A stretch of DNA of 64,000 bases, taken from assembly GCA_964455525.1 (NCBI GenBank), contig CAYVWR010000002.1, positions 62,001-126,000 on the forward strand. The letters are read 5' to 3'. The stretch is from JAFDZV01 sp964455525 (lineage in GTDB: Bacteria > Bacteroidota > Ignavibacteria > OLB7). Of the stretch, positions 62,701 through 64,000 are shown one piece after another. The notes beneath the pieces are model-generated. The model was not told the origin of the DNA. It saw nothing but the letters and a program-made list of their open reading frames with translations, and searched no databases. The position numbers and the translations under genes were made by a program. Position 1 is the first letter of the stretch; each line of letters begins with the position of its first letter.

Positions 62701-63828
62701 ATTCTGGCTGAAGGTGATCGGGAATGAAAAACGGTGGCCGGTAAGGCCACTGATGAATGACCGACCCTTGGTTGAATCCTTTCTGTCGGAATTTTCGTAC
62801 TGCGGGTAATGTCGTATGCGGGATACATCGATGGTTGCTCCCGATCCGGTTGTGATAGTTTCAAGATAGAATATCGTGGGGCCGGCCGCCATGCCTCCAT
62901 AGAGCGTTTCCCATCCCTCGTACGTGTCCCCGTTATAACCGCTATAGACCAGGGTGCCGTATGGGGCAACCCGCTCCTTGAAAATATATTCGAGACCATC
63001 ACCGGAGTAATAGTGTACACGTCGTGGAACAAGATGGTATCCGCTTCCTTCCCCATATCGCCGTATATGCTCCGGCCAGTTGAGCGAATCGAATTCAACG
63101 AACGCGAACCCCCGGCTATTTGCTTCGTTGGCGAAGTAATAGCCGGTATAAAGCTCCGGCCGTTGGTTTGGGTGAGCAGTGGTCGGCTGCTGTATGTTGC
63201 GCAGTTCCAGCACACTGCCATCTGCACGTAGAAGCCGTATCACGTCGATGAATCTGCTCCCCATTGACTGTAGTGCATTTGGTGAAGTAAAGCTGACCAT
63301 ACGATTGCCGAAATCATAGCCATCAACCGTCCAGACAAGATCGCGATCGCTCAGGCTGGTTGTTCTGCCGCTGCCCAGGTTCCACTGCGGATCTTGATGG
63401 AAGTTGCCAGCCATGGAAATGGTCTGCACCGCAAAATCGTTGACGGCGACCAGCCAGAGCGGTCGGTTCTGTGTCAGGCGGCTCCAGTAGGGGGCCGAGG
63501 TGTCCCCGATCGCAGGTTCTACATATCGGAAAAATGCCGTGTGTTCTACTGCACCGCAGTAGTTCAGTGCCACGGAAATAGCGTGGCCATCAAGCGATTG
63601 CTCGGAAATAGGATAGGTATAGGCCACATTGCCGCTCGATGCCGATACGTTCATGCGCCCATCAGTCTGTAGTGTGCTTCCTCCTTGCCATCCGTTTCGA
63701 TCGTAGAGGCTTGATGCACTCTTGAGTTCAGAGATGGAGCCGGTCGGCTGAGCGTGGGCGCAGAGTATGGCCAGAAGCCACAGCAGAGCCGGTATGGAGA
63801 AGGAGCGACCGTTATATGGTGTTTTCAT
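56707..63828 (-). CDS. RHS-repeat polymorphic toxin
   Basis: A 2373-residue secreted protein. Signal peptide to about 26 (LLWLLAILCAHA). The start of the RHS-type shell is SASSGNVAYTYPISEQSLDG. A DNRLRE/jelly-roll-like domain occupies about 1040-1230. RHS/YD repeats follow (YDAFNRLRRHIADSNGLAAT, YDYDALGRLTRTVNPGGGIL, YTYDNVGNIRFS), and the core closes with IADHLGTPRLTLDEQASPIA, FGLRGYDPDRGAFAAPEP and SPYAYVGNNPLSWSDPSG near 2140. Beyond it are a Pro-rich linker, a hydrophobic stretch (about 2215-2260) and a C-terminal toxin of about 100 residues (ADHDRNPAADKKLSDGEIRK ... GPGEPTYINLNNL) resembling 'polymorphic toxin type 33' tips (recalled). The shell should hold the toxin until delivery to a neighbouring cell. 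Export route unknown. Confidence 0.9.
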   Translation of the reverse strand: MKTPYNGRSFSIPALLWLLAILCAHAQPTGSISELKSASSLYDRNGWQGGSTLQTDGRMNVSASSGNVAYTYPISEQSLDGHAISVALNYCGAVEHTAFFRYVEPAIGDTSAPYWSRLTQNRPLWLVAVNDFAVQTISMAGNFHQDPQWNLGSGRTTSLSDRDLVWTVDGYDFGNRMVSFTSPNALQSMGSRFIDVIRLLRADGSVLELRNIQQPTTAHPNQRPELYTGYYFANEANSRGFAFVEFDSLNWPEHIRRYGEGSGYHLVPRRVHYYSGDGLEYIFKERVAPYGTLVYSGYNGDTYEGWETLYGGMAAGPTIFYLETITTGSGATIDVSRIRHYPQYENSDRKDSTKGRSFISGLTGHRFSFPITFSQNYQEGRNNSMVIEALGRTITVWFDSVSTSGNGADKFSLAGADKWTTSENSPFSWIREQYKSAAGYVTAIADPENRLTTFTYERVPRRYIGFGFAPGHDTVVLQNFRLTEVKEPTRTFTISYQPIDGNVLSGALYSPLLLNNVVDSVARYSRSGTLLGTDHYLFTYRLAGDGTSGYLIDSSSIISTDQVTGQNISTVYSYHPYALPRLFGTTAVPGAHFTSLYKTSQIAGGDTIVSYIRYGDSLRDPDAARWGTPYLILPTAAWTTVNGVRKSFLSYGYDIGTVRSYGGDTVLAGKLGRDILTSVTNVHRPDDTATVLLIDTVHYLHLPLADTTFTRYDTTWDERKSFAHYYNTYWKTTTNLDQAVRDYWEEVAFDPQVFIGRIDTVQGRRKVPPFFGLPSRHTLHNSAGTILEGRIFTYATDPAQRNVSRGRRLADSIIGAGGTRTILGTRFDYSRWLGKNLPSGATNANGARIGSFYEYQAPASGVPAGTILRNDDEATDQAHLTGVYFAHRFERPVTWQGYVRRYQDSSALATDTLSTLAQRTFFGLVGGTVDANGWYSRNEYDRVARLKKAWRPFDFPQDSAGSTYTGIETIPLYGSTWRVTQTDSVECSDGMKFVYPRQPDTTLYGDSLFAAMRSLAADPACPPCNSARRDDEKKHDRALLTTCNFGRLYTRKDQHIGMIDYLIDSSSALFNAVSLDSAYLQLYVTSMAGECVALNVSIPQFGFTKTYTFNCQSVLILEGVPNDKETGKMERKSRDLASAPGVPSHAMVYLKVNLRPIITDLLSMGYAERLGIYLKVTSPDTRIDFINGSNGADTRPRLVLRGTFDRTRFQPGFEDDYTIAYQYNDDSLFSSVSSKIDDIRHSSNDLSGSPGTSRYTLSRRLYGPEYVMQRSETTIGPPHAPIRLDSVQFRHTGWNRPMTIIDQEGDSTVIHYDAIGRATLLVHPDGTQAAVRYRSGTPAACGITDTIQDFLGFCSATITEDENKVRHARYYDAFNRLRRHIADSNGLAATTMYDYDALGRLTRTVNPGGGILQYTHDAFGRLSRASHPDLGAVSYTYDNVGNIRFSQDAQQAAHGLLTYYQYDDLNRTTLVGEAAIDVKGNCPPYNEDGLSEPQDCGDGTDLPAMLDGSRLQITSGGDILTANPTLLSSSAEAPPHFPDPSTFTLKNCVLDPEPRLHESTAPTRPLIRHPAPRYLSNGLTRAKLDECEDLRLYPGFARVAVHYDGLPVATGPVWSAFPDSARWNSMAPKGRVRNLRGRQAAIAYRERASEPYHFTVMSYDERGRVEAILRHNDNLGFDAVYYTYNSANRVTAVTVADPLRQHTTWYGYDANGRIDTVWTKLSPVGSGLVINGNFSQPRVPFIAPRPFSPDIVYSYSRRNQVEQMSYPYIKLLVDYAYNSQAYLDSLVATLGDDPLLRLTVFSEHLDYSPGGEILKQSSTRYGSAAEQSYRYDNLSRLTGWADGSGTTDYSYDPLGNRLMRVQSGRQPETYSYQPDGSRIISRLQRDAQGNDTTHHYGHNANGGVTDHTLSYNTPSQTEMLRQETLGYSFRNLLNVGRVRDLRNGDNRWYEWRYRYSPDGEREQKRLYKVSNGVVPAPDSVVYPWTYYLLGAGHTQLAVYHGQQFDSTRLICNEGGTRVYMYPAEYRTYGLGPAAAIITRPNGSKEYQIADHLGTPRLTLDEQASPIAGADYGPFGEELAVAGVPRREGYIDRERDPETDLANFGLRGYDPDRGAFAAPEPLWPLMPSTSPYAYVGNNPLSWSDPSGLAGESPQPSPLDPAPSGGSRDAGMPVWQIEKLLGNNGPRRRGGSPEPRTERPTMVGPPPPPRGNRGVKVVPPPIIVEPPVPVREESSAAMGALAITLGAAGALLADDATVIGVVDDPAIPVVLVVGAVVVGCLLLAEALSDGTEDLYDPANADHDRNPAADKKLSDGEIRKLKKRGFDIHDVKDIDADIMIDLYKDSKGNVYIKPGGPKGRGGQGPGEPTYINLNNL

Positions 63829-63846
63829 AGTAGCCGGAATGCTTGC

Positions 63847-63999
63847 TCAGTGTGTGATGATGATAGGGTAGGTTGCGCGAAGAGTACCGTGCTGGTGCAG
63901 CCGGACTACATAGTAGCCGCTTGCCAGCAAGCGTAGATCAAGCATGCGAAACAGATCCCCGGATGCGGTCACCGTCACGTTCTGCTGTCGCTGTAGCTC
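63847..63999 (-). CDS. C-terminal end of a T9SS cargo gene (5' partial)
   Basis: Only the last 50 codons are in the window, entering from the right edge. They read NVTVTASGDLFRMLDLRLLA, then SGYYVVRLHQHGTLRATYPI and ITH with TGA at 63847-63849. This fits the final strands of a T9SS type A tail ('L.SG.Y.V.......T...I'). It ends 18 bases before the RHS start on the same strand, so the two may be one operon. Confidence 0.65.
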   Translation of the reverse strand, partial: ELQRQQNVTVTASGDLFRMLDLRLLASGYYVVRLHQHGTLRATYPIIITH

Positions 64000-64000
64000 G

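Noticed and set aside
1..64000. tRNA, rRNA or insertion sequence genes
   Set aside because: I looked for T-loop-like GTTCRA motifs, conserved rRNA stretches and transposase motifs on both strands and found none I could support; a tRNAscan or ISfinder run would settle it.

Overview
The window looks like chromosomal DNA from a moderately GC-rich member of the Bacteroidota/Chlorobiota (FCB) group; a Kapaibacteria- or Ignavibacteria-like lineage is my best guess. The reasons are several secreted proteins with type IX secretion (T9SS) C-terminal sorting tails, a PNGase F-like enzyme, a YfhO-type membrane protein, a NamZ/DUF1343 protein, an MlaEFD-only lipid transporter and an imelysin/di-haem iron locus. 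I see no tRNA, rRNA, CRISPR array, phage block or insertion sequence.

Layout. 1-2.3 kb: the end of a PNGase F-like T9SS cargo gene and a small acidic protein. 2.5-24.3 kb: mostly housekeeping. thrS (-); an MFS transporter; a four-gene iron-type cluster (small protein, outer-membrane barrel, imelysin lipoprotein, di-haem lipoprotein) behind a 19-bp palindrome; mlaE-mlaF-mlaD (-); a class V aminotransferase; a TetR regulator whose 12-14 bp operator occurs both before itself and before the following thiolase-fabF pair; ychF; a small lipoprotein (-); a HAD phosphatase overlapping a NamZ-like gene.

24.5-35.1 kb: four tandem paralogues of about 630 residues, each a secreted beta-propeller-like protein with a Cys-rich segment and a T9SS tail. 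They alternate in type (A-B-A-B) and each is preceded by the same short element, GTACACAAAGATGTACTTAC, about 390-560 bases upstream. A fifth, shorter copy of the element lies at 42.86 kb. 35.9-42.4 kb (-): an rlmD-like RNA methyltransferase, a YfhO-family protein, a Tubby/LURP-one-like protein and a glycosyltransferase.

43.4-64 kb (all -): a polymorphic-toxin locus. A 2373-residue RHS protein (56.7-63.8 kb) lies directly downstream of another T9SS-tail gene. After it comes about 13 kb of candidate immunity genes (four two-domain and one single-domain DUF4279-type proteins, two copies of a 360-residue protein, two related ~207-residue proteins) interleaved with promoterless, displaced C-terminal RHS tips. 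One tip matches the resident toxin but carries a 4-base deletion, one has a different toxin end, and two are remnants. The tips keep pieces of the RHS linker and the DUF4279 genes keep a nearly identical second domain, so the array looks like a store of toxin/immunity cassettes that can recombine with the expressed RHS gene. The array ends in a TPR protein with a degenerate M50-protease-like membrane domain and an unknown protein.
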